From Samsonia erythrinae (GTDB taxonomy: Bacteria > Pseudomonadota > Gammaproteobacteria > Enterobacterales > Enterobacteriaceae), in assembly GCF_004342665.1 (NCBI RefSeq), contig NZ_SMBY01000009.1, positions 1-64,000 of the forward strand: a DNA stretch of 64,000 nt, in the 5' to 3' direction. Every line of letters begins with the position of its first letter. Within the stretch, counting starts at the first letter, position 1. Positions 11,382 to 20,080 of the stretch are shown in pieces. Under the pieces are notes generated by a model. The model made no database searches and was not told where the DNA came from. It worked only from the letters and a program-made list of their open reading frames with translations. A program made the translations under genes and the position numbers.

Positions 11382-12923
11382 ATGAAGCCATTCGTTCGCC
11401 GCTCTGCCGTCGCCCTCGGGCTCTCGCTGTGTCTGGCCGCCATTGCCCAGGCGCAGGATCTTCGCATTTCAATCTATGCCGATATCACCGGGCTTGACCC
11501 GCACGACACCTCGGATACGCTGAGCTATTCCATTCAGAGCGGCATCTTCGAGCGTCTGTTCCAGTTCGATAACAGAATGAAGCTGGTACCGCGCCTGGCA
11601 ACGGGCTATACCAGTAATGACAATGCCACCGAGTTCGTCGTGACGCTACGTGAAGGCATCACTTTTCAGGATGGCGCGCCCTTCAATGCCGACGCCGTTA
11701 AAGCCAACCTCGACCGTCTGGCCGATCAGAGTAAAGGCTTAAAGCGCAATAGCCTGTTTAATATGGTGAAAACCGTCACCGTGCTGTCGCCGACACAGGT
11801 CAAAATCGAACTGAACAAATCTTTCGGCGCCTTTGTGAACACGCTGGCGCACCCCTCCGCCGTGATGCACAGCCCGGAAGCGCTGAAGAAATACCCGGAC
11901 GAAGCCCAGTTGCGCGTCCATCCGGTGGGTACCGGACCGTTCAAATTCACCGAATGGCAGCAGGGTAAGGACGTGAAGCTGGTGAAATTCGATAACTACT
12001 GGCAGAAAGGCTGGCCGAAAGTCGACAGCGTGACCTTCTACCCCACGCCGGAAGACTCCACCCGCGTGGCGTCGCTGAAATCCGGTCAGGTCGATGCCGT
12101 GTATCCGCTGCCCTCCGACCTCATCGCCACCGTAAAAAGCGACAGCAAGCTGGCGATTCAGCGCGATCCGAGTATCTATCAGTTCTGGGTGGCGATGAAC
12201 AACCTGCGTCCGCCGCTGAACGATATCCGCGTGCGTCAGGCGCTCAACTACGCCATCAACCGCGACATCTGGCTGAAGGTCGGCTTCGCCGGTATGGGCG
12301 TGCCTGCCACCTCGCCGATGGCGCCGGACGTGCAGTTCTTCGCGCGCCAGAGCGCGCCGAATTACAGCTATAACCCGGAGAAAGCCAAAGCGCTGCTGAA
12401 AGAAGCGGGCTACGCCAACGGCCTGAGCCTGAAGCTGTGGACGACGAACCGCACCGACTACATCCGTAGCGCGCAGTTCTTCAAACAGCAGTTAGAGCAG
12501 GTCGGCATCAAAGTCACCGTCACGCCGATGGATTCCGGGATGCGTAACGCCAAGCTGTTCGGCGTGAAAGATCCGAAAGACGCCGAATTTGACCTGTTCT
12601 ACAACGGCTGGTCGCCGTCTACCGGTGACGCGGACTGGGCGCTGCGTCCGCTGTTCGCCACCGAATCCTGGGTACCGGCCGCGTATAACGTTGCCTACTA
12701 CAGCAACCCGGTCACGGATAACGCGATTACCGCCGGTCTGGCTACCGCCGATGCCGACAAACGCGCCGCCGCTTACGCCGAGGCACAGCGCCAGATTTGG
12801 CAGGACGCGCCCGTGGTCTTCCTGGGAACGCCGGACAACATCGTCGGTAAAACCAAGAATCTCGACGGTGTATACATGCTGGCGGACGGCTCGCTGATCT
12901 TCGATCAGGCTGAATTTAAGTAA
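11382..12923 (+). CDS. gsiB: Peptide-binding periplasmic protein (solute-binding family 5, GsiB type)
   Basis: Captures peptide in the periplasm for the GsiC/GsiD channel. The 513-residue product has a signal peptide (MKPFVRRSAVALGLSL ... AQA, about 24 residues) and family-5 features: ITGLDPHDTSD near the start, REGITFQDGAPFNADAVKANLDRL, and VGTGPFKFTEWQ. An AGGAGAG ribosome-binding site precedes the ATG. Gene order gsiA-B-C-D is that of E. coli, where the system imports glutathione; family-5 proteins vary in ligand. Confidence 0.92.
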   Translation: MKPFVRRSAVALGLSLCLAAIAQAQDLRISIYADITGLDPHDTSDTLSYSIQSGIFERLFQFDNRMKLVPRLATGYTSNDNATEFVVTLREGITFQDGAPFNADAVKANLDRLADQSKGLKRNSLFNMVKTVTVLSPTQVKIELNKSFGAFVNTLAHPSAVMHSPEALKKYPDEAQLRVHPVGTGPFKFTEWQQGKDVKLVKFDNYWQKGWPKVDSVTFYPTPEDSTRVASLKSGQVDAVYPLPSDLIATVKSDSKLAIQRDPSIYQFWVAMNNLRPPLNDIRVRQALNYAINRDIWLKVGFAGMGVPATSPMAPDVQFFARQSAPNYSYNPEKAKALLKEAGYANGLSLKLWTTNRTDYIRSAQFFKQQLEQVGIKVTVTPMDSGMRNAKLFGVKDPKDAEFDLFYNGWSPSTGDADWALRPLFATESWVPAAYNVAYYSNPVTDNAITAGLATADADKRAAAYAEAQRQIWQDAPVVFLGTPDNIVGKTKNLDGVYMLADGSLIFDQAEFK

Positions 12924-12941
12924 TCGTTCAGGGAGAACGCC

Positions 12942-13862
12942 ATGTTTGCTTATATTGTCCGACGTTTGCTGGAAATGATCCCGGTTCTGCTGGTGGTCTC
13001 CCTGTTAGTGTTCGGTTTTATCAAACTGCTGCCGGGCGATCCGGCACGTATTTACGCCGGCGCTGACGCGACGATTGAGGCGGTGGAAGCCGCCCGCCAA
13101 CTGCTGGGGTTGAACGACCCGCTGCCGCAGCAGTATGTCAACTGGCTCGGCGGGCTGTTCAGCGGCGATCTGGGTGTGACGTACCGCACGCAGCAGCCGG
13201 TCATTGACGTCATCAGCAAAAGCTTTATGCCCACCATGTGGCTGGCGCTGGCAGGCTTTGTCTGGTCGGTGCTGCTCGGCCTGCTGATCGGCGTGGTTTC
13301 CGCGCTCAAGCGAGGCAAATGGCAGGACTGGACGCTGATGAGTTTCGCGGTCGGCGGAATTTCCATGCCGCCGTTCTGGCTCGGCCTGCTGCTGATTCAG
13401 TTTGTGGCGATGCCGTTCGGCGTCTTTTCCGTCAGCGGTTTTAACCAGCCCAGCGATATCATTCTGCCCGCGCTGACGCTCGGCGCATCGGTCGCCGCCG
13501 TCATGGCGCGCTTCACCCGCTCCGCGTTTCTGGAAGTCGCGCAGGAAGACTACGTGCGCACGGCTCGCGCCAAGGGGCTACGCAATCGGCTGATTACCTG
13601 GAAACACGTAATGCGTAACGCGCTGATCCCGGTCATCACCATGCTGGGGCTGCAATTCGGCTTTCTGCTCGGCGGCTCTATCGTGGTCGAGAGCGTGTTT
13701 AGCTGGCCGGGACTGGGCTGGCTGCTGATTGAGTCGATCAAAACGCAGGATCAGCCCGTCATTCAGGCGTTGGTGATGCTGTTCGTGTTTGAATTTATTG
13801 TCATTAACCTGTTGGTGGACCTGCTGTACGCGGTGGTCAACCCGGCGATCCGTCTACGCTAG
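12942..13862 (+). CDS. gsiC: Peptide ABC importer permease 1 (GsiC type)
   Basis: 306-residue inner-membrane permease of the DppB/OppB class, starting MFAYIVRRLLEMIPVLLVV. It carries the coupling-loop motif EDYVRTARAKGL that contacts the ATPase and about six hydrophobic segments, with a large periplasmic loop after the first. The start lies 18 bases after gsiB, behind GGGAG. Confidence 0.93.
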   Translation: MFAYIVRRLLEMIPVLLVVSLLVFGFIKLLPGDPARIYAGADATIEAVEAARQLLGLNDPLPQQYVNWLGGLFSGDLGVTYRTQQPVIDVISKSFMPTMWLALAGFVWSVLLGLLIGVVSALKRGKWQDWTLMSFAVGGISMPPFWLGLLLIQFVAMPFGVFSVSGFNQPSDIILPALTLGASVAAVMARFTRSAFLEVAQEDYVRTARAKGLRNRLITWKHVMRNALIPVITMLGLQFGFLLGGSIVVESVFSWPGLGWLLIESIKTQDQPVIQALVMLFVFEFIVINLLVDLLYAVVNPAIRLR

Positions 13863-13870
13863 GAGACACG

Positions 13871-14770
13871 ATGAGCTTACCTTCCGAACCCGTCGTGGCC
13901 GCGGCCACGCTTGATGAAGAGACGATACGTTCGCCGTGGCGCGATTTCGTTCAGGTCTTTATCCGTAACCCGATGGCGCTGGTGTCCGGCGGCTTTGTCC
14001 TGCTGCTGGTTCTGGTCGCCATTTTCGCCCCCTGGCTGGCGCCGTGGAACCCAATGGAGCCCGACTGGACGGCGCTGGCTTCGCCACCTTCTGCGGCACA
14101 CTGGATGGGGACTGACGATCTGGGGCGCGATGTGATGAGCCGCATCATCTACGGCGCCCGCATTTCGTTATATATCGGTATCTTTTCCGTCACGCTCGGC
14201 ATGCTGGTCGGCATCGTGCTCGGCCTGCTGGCGGGATACTATGGCCGCTGGGTGGATACGCTGATCATGCGCGGTTCCGATGTGCTGTTCGCGTTCCCCG
14301 GCATGCTGCTGGCGATTGCGGTCGTCGCAATCCTCGGCCCCGGCCTGAATAACGTGATTATCGCCGTCGCCGTCTTTAGCGTGCCGGTTTTCGCCCGTAT
14401 CGTGCGCGCTTCCACGCTGTCGCTAAAGCAGGCGGCTTATGTCGAAGCGGTACGCTGCGCGGGCGCGCCGGATCGCATCGTGCTGATACGCCACATCCTG
14501 CCCGGTACGCTGCCCAACGTCATCGTCTATTTCACCATGCGCATCGGCACCAGCATTCTGACGGCGGCGGGGCTGAGCTTCATCGGCCTTGGCCCGGAGC
14601 CGGACGTGCCGGAATGGGGCAATATTCTGGCGATGAGCCGCAGCCTGATGATGGCGGGCGCCTGGCACGTCAGCGTGTTCCCCGGTCTGGCGATTTTTTT
14701 CACCGTGTTGGCGTTTAACCTGCTCGGGGATGCGCTGCGTGATACGCTCGATCCCAAACTGAAAAGCTGA
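13871..14770 (+). CDS. gsiD: Peptide ABC importer permease 2 (GsiD type)
   Basis: 299-residue partner permease of the DppC/OppC class. An N-terminal cytoplasmic tail is followed by a first membrane helix near residues 36-56, the GTDDLGRDVMSRIIYGAR motif, and the coupling motif AAYVEAVRCAGA. It starts nine bases after gsiC and is followed eight bases later by the DmpA-like peptidase gene, so transporter and peptidases are one transcription unit. Confidence 0.93.
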   Translation: MSLPSEPVVAAATLDEETIRSPWRDFVQVFIRNPMALVSGGFVLLLVLVAIFAPWLAPWNPMEPDWTALASPPSAAHWMGTDDLGRDVMSRIIYGARISLYIGIFSVTLGMLVGIVLGLLAGYYGRWVDTLIMRGSDVLFAFPGMLLAIAVVAILGPGLNNVIIAVAVFSVPVFARIVRASTLSLKQAAYVEAVRCAGAPDRIVLIRHILPGTLPNVIVYFTMRIGTSILTAAGLSFIGLGPEPDVPEWGNILAMSRSLMMAGAWHVSVFPGLAIFFTVLAFNLLGDALRDTLDPKLKS

Positions 14771-14778
14771 GGAAAGCG

Positions 14779-15861
14779 ATGCATGATTATCAACAGCAGC
14801 AGCAGGCGCTGTTGCTACAACGCTGGAAAACGACGCGGCAGTTAGGTACACCGCGTTCGGCCAGCGGCGCACATAACCGCATCAGTGACGTGGCAGGCGT
14901 GCGCGTCGGCCACTGCACGCTGGCGGCTGGGGAAGTGCAAACCGGCGTCACCGCGATTGTACCGCCCGGCGAAAATCTGTTCACCCAGCCTCTGCCCTGC
15001 GGCGCCGCGGTGTTGAACGGCTTCGCCAAACCCGCCGGACTGGTACAGATTGAGGAATTAGGACAGCTGCAAACGCCCATCCTGCTCAGCAACACGCTGG
15101 CCACCGGCACGCTGTTTACCACGCTGGTGCGCGACGCCATTTCTCGCAATCCTGAACTGGGGCGCACGCTGCCGACGGTGAACCCGCTGGCGTTGGAGTG
15201 CAACGACGGCTGGCTGAACGACATTCAGGCGCTGGCGGTGACGGAACAGATGGCGCAACAAGCACTGGATAGCGCTACGGATAGCTTCGCCCGCGGCAGC
15301 GTTGGCGCCGGACGCGGCATGAGCTGCTTCAGCCTGAAAGGCGGCATCGGTACCGCATCGCGCCGGATCCCCGAATTAAACGCCACGCTCGGCGTACTGG
15401 TGCTGGCAAACTTCGGTACGCTCTCCGCGCTGACGCTGGACGGCGTGCAGATGGGGAGCGCTATCGCCCCCCTCCTGCCGGAGCTCGCCCCGCAGCGGGA
15501 TGCGGGTTCGATCATCATCATCATGGCGACGGATGCGCCGCTCGACGCCCGCCAGCTCAAGCGCATCGCCAAACGTGCCGGCGCAGGACTGGGACGGCTC
15601 GGCAGCTACTGGGGACACGGTTCCGGCGATATCGCCGTCGCATTCTCCACCTGCCCACGGCCACAGCCGCCGGAGGATGCGCTGCTTGAACCGCTGTTAA
15701 GCGCCGCCGCCGACGCCACCGAACACGCGGTGCTCGACGCCCTGCTTCAAGCCGAGGCCGTGACCGGTTTTCGCGGCCATCACCGCCCGACGCTGCCACA
15801 AGCGTTGGATCGGCTGGCCGAAATGCGTTGTCCGTTAGGAAACTCTCCCGTAGGAAATTGA
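14779..15861 (+). CDS. DmpA/BapA-type N-terminal nucleophile aminopeptidase (family S58/P1)
   Basis: 360-residue self-processing aminopeptidase. The autocleavage site of this family is visible as Gly243-Ser244 within DAGSIIIIMATDAPL; after cleavage Ser244 would be the N-terminal nucleophile. Other conserved stretches are ISDVAGVRVGH near residue 35, NPLALECNDGWLND near 135 and GSVGAGRGM near 173. Characterised members release N-terminal D-residues or beta-amino acids (beta-Ala dipeptides, D-Ala amides). No signal peptide is present, so it acts in the cytoplasm after import. It starts eight bases after gsiD. Confidence 0.9.
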   Translation: MHDYQQQQQALLLQRWKTTRQLGTPRSASGAHNRISDVAGVRVGHCTLAAGEVQTGVTAIVPPGENLFTQPLPCGAAVLNGFAKPAGLVQIEELGQLQTPILLSNTLATGTLFTTLVRDAISRNPELGRTLPTVNPLALECNDGWLNDIQALAVTEQMAQQALDSATDSFARGSVGAGRGMSCFSLKGGIGTASRRIPELNATLGVLVLANFGTLSALTLDGVQMGSAIAPLLPELAPQRDAGSIIIIMATDAPLDARQLKRIAKRAGAGLGRLGSYWGHGSGDIAVAFSTCPRPQPPEDALLEPLLSAAADATEHAVLDALLQAEAVTGFRGHHRPTLPQALDRLAEMRCPLGNSPVGN

Positions 15862-15863
15862 TT

Positions 15864-16685
15864 ATGAAAGTGTTTATCTCTGCTGATATCGAAGGGATCG
15901 CCGGCGTGATGCGCCCGGAACAGTGCAGCCCCGGCACCGCGGAATACCAACTGGCGCGAGGCCTGATGGAGCAGGAAGTAAATGCCGCCATCGACGGCGC
16001 CTTCGCGGGCGGCGCAACCGAGGTGGTGGTCGCCGACAGCCATGCGGCCATGGTTAACCTGCGCGCGGAGAACATCGACTCCCGCGCCCGGCTGGTTCAG
16101 GGTAAACCGCGTGGGTATTCGATGGTGGAAGGTCTGGAACAGCAGCAGTTCGATGGCCTGATGTTCATCGGCTACCACAGCGCGGCAGGCGAATTCGGCG
16201 TGCTGTCACATACCATCAACGGTCGAGCCTTCTACCGCGTGCGCATCAACGGTGAAATCATGGGCGAGAGCGACATCTACGCCGCCGCCGGCGTTGAGCA
16301 GAAGACTCCGCTTTGGCTGGTCAGCGGTGACGACACCCTCCAGAGCTGGATCGCCCACTACTACCCTGCCACCGACTACGCCTGTGTTAAGCGCGCCATC
16401 TCGCAGCACGCGGCGGAATCCCTCAGCACCGAACAGGCGCGTCAGGTGATTCGTGACGCGGCAAAAGCGGCGGTGGCAAAAGCGCACCGCACGCTGAATT
16501 CGCGCATTGAGGCGCCCTACCGCCTCGAACTGATGGTGGCAAAGCCGGTGCTGGCCGATCTCTTCTGTCTGTTGCCGAACGTTGAACGCCTGGATGCCGT
16601 CACTGTCGGTTATACCGCGCAGAGCATGCGGGAAATCACCAGCCTGCTCGGTGCGTTTTCCTATCTCGCGACGACGCAAAACTGA
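15864..16685 (+). CDS. M55-family D-aminopeptidase (DppA type)
   Basis: 273-residue cytoplasmic zinc aminopeptidase. The N-terminus MKVFISADIEGIAG supplies the metal ligands Asp8 and Glu10. VVADSHAAM and GYHSAAG provide further ligand regions, and VERLDAVTVGYT marks the family C-terminus. Bacillus DppA cleaves D-Ala-D-Ala and D-Ala-Gly-Gly. The ATG at 15864 gives this N-terminus; the frame is open 12 codons upstream inside the previous gene. The start lies two bases after the preceding stop, with AGGA as ribosome-binding site. Confidence 0.92.
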   Translation: MKVFISADIEGIAGVMRPEQCSPGTAEYQLARGLMEQEVNAAIDGAFAGGATEVVVADSHAAMVNLRAENIDSRARLVQGKPRGYSMVEGLEQQQFDGLMFIGYHSAAGEFGVLSHTINGRAFYRVRINGEIMGESDIYAAAGVEQKTPLWLVSGDDTLQSWIAHYYPATDYACVKRAISQHAAESLSTEQARQVIRDAAKAAVAKAHRTLNSRIEAPYRLELMVAKPVLADLFCLLPNVERLDAVTVGYTAQSMREITSLLGAFSYLATTQN

Positions 16686-16744
16686 TCCCGGTTTACGTCC
16701 CTGCTTCCGGGGGCGTAAGCCACTTGAAAAAGAGACTTTATCGC

Positions 16745-17692
16745 ATGACGAGACCCGTGATTGTGATCCACGGTGGTGCAGGCGCGCTGACCCGCTCAGC
16801 CATGAGCACTGAAAAAGAGCAGCGCTATCTGGCCGCGCTGTCCGACATTGTCGCCAGCGGACAGCGCATTCTGGCGGAAAACGGCAGCGCGCTGGATGCC
16901 GTAACAGAAGCCGTCCGCCTGCTGGAAGCATGTCCGTTGTTCAACGCCGGACACGGTTCGGTCTTCACCCACGCGGAGACCCACGAGCTGGACGCCAGCA
17001 TCATGGACGGACGCACGCGGGATGCCGGCGCGGTCAGTTGCGTCAGCCATATTCGACACCCGATTCTGGCCGCCCGTACCGTGCTTGAAGCCAGCCAGCA
17101 TGTGATGTTTACCGCCGACGGCGCTGAAGCCTTTGCGCGCCAACAAGGGCTGGAGATGGTGGATCCATCGTTCTTCTCCACCGATGAACGCCGCCAGCAG
17201 CTCTATAACGCGCAGGCCGGTTCGGGTCGTGTCATTCTCGATCATGACGGCCAGAACGACCCTATCGACCCCGACCGTAAATTCGGCACCGTCGGCGCGG
17301 TCGCGCTGGATAGCGCGGGTAATCTCGCCGCGGCGACCTCCACGGGCGGCATGACCAACAAACAGGTCGGGCGCGTGGGCGACAGCCCCATCATCGGCGC
17401 AGGCTGCTACGCCAATAACCAGACGGTGGCCGTGTCCTGCACCGGCACCGGCGAAGTCTTTATGCGCGCTGTCGCCGCCTATGATGTCTCTGCGCTGATG
17501 GAATACGCCGGACTCACGCTACAACAGGCCGGCGATCGCGTGGTAATGGAGAAATTAGCGCAGATGGGCGGCAGCGGCGGGCTGATTGCCGTAGACAGGG
17601 CGGGCAACATCGTTCTGCCCTTCAACAGCGAAGGCATGTATCGCGGCTATGGCTACGTGGGAGACGCGCCTGTCGCTCGCATCTACCGTTAA
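16745..17692 (+). CDS. iaaA: Isoaspartyl peptidase / L-asparaginase (plant type)
   Basis: Ntn-hydrolase that cleaves beta-aspartyl (isoAsp-X) dipeptides and also L-asparagine. The 315-residue precursor begins MTRPVIVIHGGAGAL. Self-cleavage before the catalytic Thr is expected in the conserved FGTVGAVALDSAGNLAAATSTGG segment. The ATG at 16745 is chosen over an in-frame TTG at 16724. In E. coli iaaA precedes gsiABCD; here it follows the transporter, with two further peptidases between. Last gene of the operon. Confidence 0.93.
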   Translation: MTRPVIVIHGGAGALTRSAMSTEKEQRYLAALSDIVASGQRILAENGSALDAVTEAVRLLEACPLFNAGHGSVFTHAETHELDASIMDGRTRDAGAVSCVSHIRHPILAARTVLEASQHVMFTADGAEAFARQQGLEMVDPSFFSTDERRQQLYNAQAGSGRVILDHDGQNDPIDPDRKFGTVGAVALDSAGNLAAATSTGGMTNKQVGRVGDSPIIGAGCYANNQTVAVSCTGTGEVFMRAVAAYDVSALMEYAGLTLQQAGDRVVMEKLAQMGGSGGLIAVDRAGNIVLPFNSEGMYRGYGYVGDAPVARIYR

Positions 17693-17728
17693 GGTGACAT
17701 CCCTCGTCAGAACAATAAGCGGTAACTA

Positions 17729-17764
17729 TGCACCCTATTAGTGCAATCTTGCCAAAATAGTGCA
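17729..17764 (+). promoter_or_regulatory. Two tandem NtrC-like binding sites
   Basis: Site 1 (17729-17745) is TGCACCCTATTAGTGCA, a 17-bp dyad that fits the NtrC pattern TGCACC-N5-GGTGCA with one mismatch. Site 2 (17749-17764) is TTGCCAAAATAGTGCA, good in its right half. Their centres are about 20 bases apart, two helical turns, and lie roughly 100 and 120 bases before the start point predicted from the sigma-54 promoter. That is the distance at which NtrC activates. Confidence 0.72.
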
Positions 17765-17826
17765 TCGTCACCGCTTACACATCGCTATCACTAATCCGTC
17801 ATAAAGCCCTTGATAAGCACTTATGC

Positions 17827-17845
17827 CCTGGCGTAATAATTGCAT
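17827..17845 (+). promoter_or_regulatory. Sigma-54 (RpoN) promoter of the LysR gene
   Basis: CTGGCGTAATAATTGCA has the invariant -24 GG (17830-17831) and -12 GC (17842-17843) exactly ten bases apart, and it fits TGGCAC-N5-TTGC at eight of ten positions. The LysR start codon is about 60 bases downstream. Confidence 0.72.
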
Positions 17846-17904
17846 GTATTTTGGTTATTACTCATCCAATGCTCATCAGAAAGCATTAGTCGGAGCCTGC
17901 ACGC

Positions 17905-18813
17905 ATGCGATTACGCCATATTGAGATCTTCCAGGCCATTGTTCAGGCGGGCACCATCAGCGGTGCCGCCCGTTTGCTCAATGTCTCACAGCCCAACGTC
18001 AGCCGGGTTTTAAATCACGCGGAACAGCAGCTTGGCTTTTCCCTGTTTGAGCGCCGTACCCAGGGGATGGTTGCAACCGAAGAGGGGCTGCGCCTCATCC
18101 CGAAAGTACAAGAGCTCTTCAGCCACCTGCAAAACATCAGTTCACTCACTGAACAGATCAAAACCAGCAAAGCACACGCCGTGCGGTTAGGCGCAGCGCA
18201 TGCATTCGGGCAGATGATCGTGGCGCCGACGCTGGTGGAGTTTCGTAAACGGGCGGCATCGGTTAACGTCGAGCTGGTGACCGAACATTTCAGTACGCTG
18301 TGTCACAACATCCTGAAAAACCAGCTCGATTTTGCACTGATCTTTGGGCAGCAGGTGCCGCCCGAACTGTTGGCTGAGCCGCTGTTCCAGTCCACGATGG
18401 TCGCGCTGCTGCCCAAAAACAGTCCGGTGAACGGCCCGGTATCGCTGGAATGGCTGTGCAACAACAACCTGCTGATGATGCAGCACCAGGATCCGCTCGG
18501 CCAGGTGTTACACCGGGCGCTGCGCGATAAAGCGTTACAGCCCGCTTCCGCGCTCTATATCAAAACCTATTCGGTGATTGCCGACATGGTGCTGGCGGGC
18601 GGCGGCGCGGGCATCGTCGATCTTTTTACCGCCTGCCGCTATGCCGATCAACTCAAAATTGTCCCTATCGACCAGCCGCTGCCCTTTGAGGTTACGCTGA
18701 TCAGCCGCCGCGACAACCCGCAGTCACAGGCGACGCTGCAACTGAAACAGATGATGAAAAACCGCTGCCGGGAGATTGCCAGACAGAACGAAGCTCTGCT
18801 CCACGCCGCTTGA
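17905..18813 (+). CDS. LysR-family transcriptional regulator of the peptide cluster
   Basis: 302 residues. The N-terminal winged helix-turn-helix is MRLRHIEIFQAIVQAGTISG and onward, with AARLLNVSQPNVSRVLNHAE as recognition region; an inducer-binding domain follows. It lies on the same strand 212 bases after iaaA with its own sigma-54 promoter and NtrC-like sites. It is therefore probably made under nitrogen limitation and then controls the gsi/peptidase operon, perhaps through the 8334-8360 palindrome. It is not the known nitrogen regulator Nac: the sequences differ clearly. Its inducer is unknown. Confidence 0.88.
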   Translation: MRLRHIEIFQAIVQAGTISGAARLLNVSQPNVSRVLNHAEQQLGFSLFERRTQGMVATEEGLRLIPKVQELFSHLQNISSLTEQIKTSKAHAVRLGAAHAFGQMIVAPTLVEFRKRAASVNVELVTEHFSTLCHNILKNQLDFALIFGQQVPPELLAEPLFQSTMVALLPKNSPVNGPVSLEWLCNNNLLMMQHQDPLGQVLHRALRDKALQPASALYIKTYSVIADMVLAGGGAGIVDLFTACRYADQLKIVPIDQPLPFEVTLISRRDNPQSQATLQLKQMMKNRCREIARQNEALLHAA

Positions 18814-18904
18814 TTGACCACTAACGCCACGGACGGTTTTTTCTATCCCCTGCGGGGGCGCAACGCTATAATCCCTTCATCATTTGCTTTACAGGTATGC
18901 ACCA

Positions 18905-19768
18905 ATGATTCGCAGCATGACCGCTTACGCCCGCCGAGAAATCAAGGGCAACTGGGGAAGCGCAGCCTGGGAACTGCGTTCCGTTAACCAGCGCTATCTG
19001 GAAACCTATCTTCGCTTACCGGAACAATTCCGCAGCCTCGAACCGGTGGCGCGTGAGCGCATCCGCGCCCGCCTGACCCGCGGAAAAATTGAATGCAGCC
19101 TGCGTTTTGAACTCGACCCGAGTGCGCAAAGTGCGCTGATCCTGAACGAAAAGCTGGCAAAACAGCTGGTGGATGCCGCCAACTGGGTGAAAATGCAGAG
19201 CGACGAAGGGGAAATCAATCCGGTTGATATTTTGCGCTGGCCCGGTGTGATGGTCGCGGAAGAACAAGATCTGGACGCCATCAGCGCCGAACTGCTGACC
19301 GCACTGGAAGGCGCATTGGATGACTTCATCGCCGCGCGTGAAAGCGAAGGCAACGCGCTGAAAGCGCTGATCGAACAACGTCTGGCGGGCGTCAGCGCCG
19401 AAGTTGTCAAAGTCCGTGCCCAGATGCCGAACATCCTGCAATGGCAGCGCGAGCGCCTGCAAAGCAAGCTGGAAGACGCGCAGGTACAGCTGGAAAATAA
19501 CCGTCTGGAACAGGAACTGGTGCTGCTGGCGCAACGCGTCGACGTCGCCGAAGAGCTCGACCGCCTCGACGCCCACGTCAAAGAAACCTACAAAATCCTG
19601 AAAAAAGAAGAAGCCGTCGGCCGCCGCCTCGACTTTATGATGCAGGAGTTCAACCGCGAATCGAACACGCTGGCGTCGAAATCCATCAACGCCGACGTCA
19701 CCGCTTCAGCCATTGAGCTGAAGGTACTGATCGAGCAAATGCGGGAGCAGATCCAGAATATCGAGTAA
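18905..19768 (+). CDS. yicC: YicC-family endoribonuclease
   Basis: 287-residue protein starting MIRSMTAYARREIKGNWGSA, identical in length to E. coli YicC. The family has been linked to RNA degradation. The C-terminal half is rich in charged helices and ends in SKSINADVTASAIELKVLIEQMREQIQNIE-type sequence. The ATG at 18905 matches the family start; the frame is open seven codons upstream. In E. coli yicC is next to rph; here about 10.7 kb separates them. Confidence 0.95.
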   Translation: MIRSMTAYARREIKGNWGSAAWELRSVNQRYLETYLRLPEQFRSLEPVARERIRARLTRGKIECSLRFELDPSAQSALILNEKLAKQLVDAANWVKMQSDEGEINPVDILRWPGVMVAEEQDLDAISAELLTALEGALDDFIAARESEGNALKALIEQRLAGVSAEVVKVRAQMPNILQWQRERLQSKLEDAQVQLENNRLEQELVLLAQRVDVAEELDRLDAHVKETYKILKKEEAVGRRLDFMMQEFNRESNTLASKSINADVTASAIELKVLIEQMREQIQNIE

Positions 19769-19811
19769 CGTTTCACGCGATCTCGCGTTGTCTCATCACA
19801 TCTCACTGTCT

Positions 19812-19847
19812 AAAAAGGCCATTGTAAATCATGGCCTTTTTTGTTTT
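19812..19847 (+). terminator. Rho-independent terminator after yicC
   Basis: Stem AAAAGGCCAT / ATGGCCTTTT with an 8-base loop, followed by further T residues, 45 bases past the yicC stop. Confidence 0.9.
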
Positions 19848-20080
19848 ATATAGTCTCATATCGTATCACTACAGCGCCGGTGATATGCCCCCGGTTATCT
19901 ATACGAGGCAAAAACTGGCCGGATATCCTCATTGGCGGTGGTACTAAAAACCGGAGGGACTACATTTAGATGAGATACCCCAAAGGAAGCGCAATACCAG
20001 ACAGGTAGAAATAGCCCAGCCCAGCGTTATTTTTCAGCCGCTATCACGAATTGTTGATTTCGATAGGGCCTAAACCGAAA
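19848..20080. other. Non-coding gap, possibly decayed coding sequence
   Basis: No open frame of useful length. A short minus-strand stretch around 19970-20030 reads like a membrane helix (GLGYFYLSGIALPLGYLI) but ends in a stop and has no visible start. It could be the remnant of a lost transporter gene. I see no regulatory element here. Confidence 0.3.

Noticed and set aside
10810-11472. Minus-strand open frame of about 220 codons
   Set aside because: Antisense to the second ABC domain of gsiA; no recognisable protein.
17905-18813. Calling the LysR gene nac because of its sigma-54/NtrC promoter
   Set aside because: The protein sequence differs clearly from Nac outside the general LysR fold; only the promoter logic is shared.
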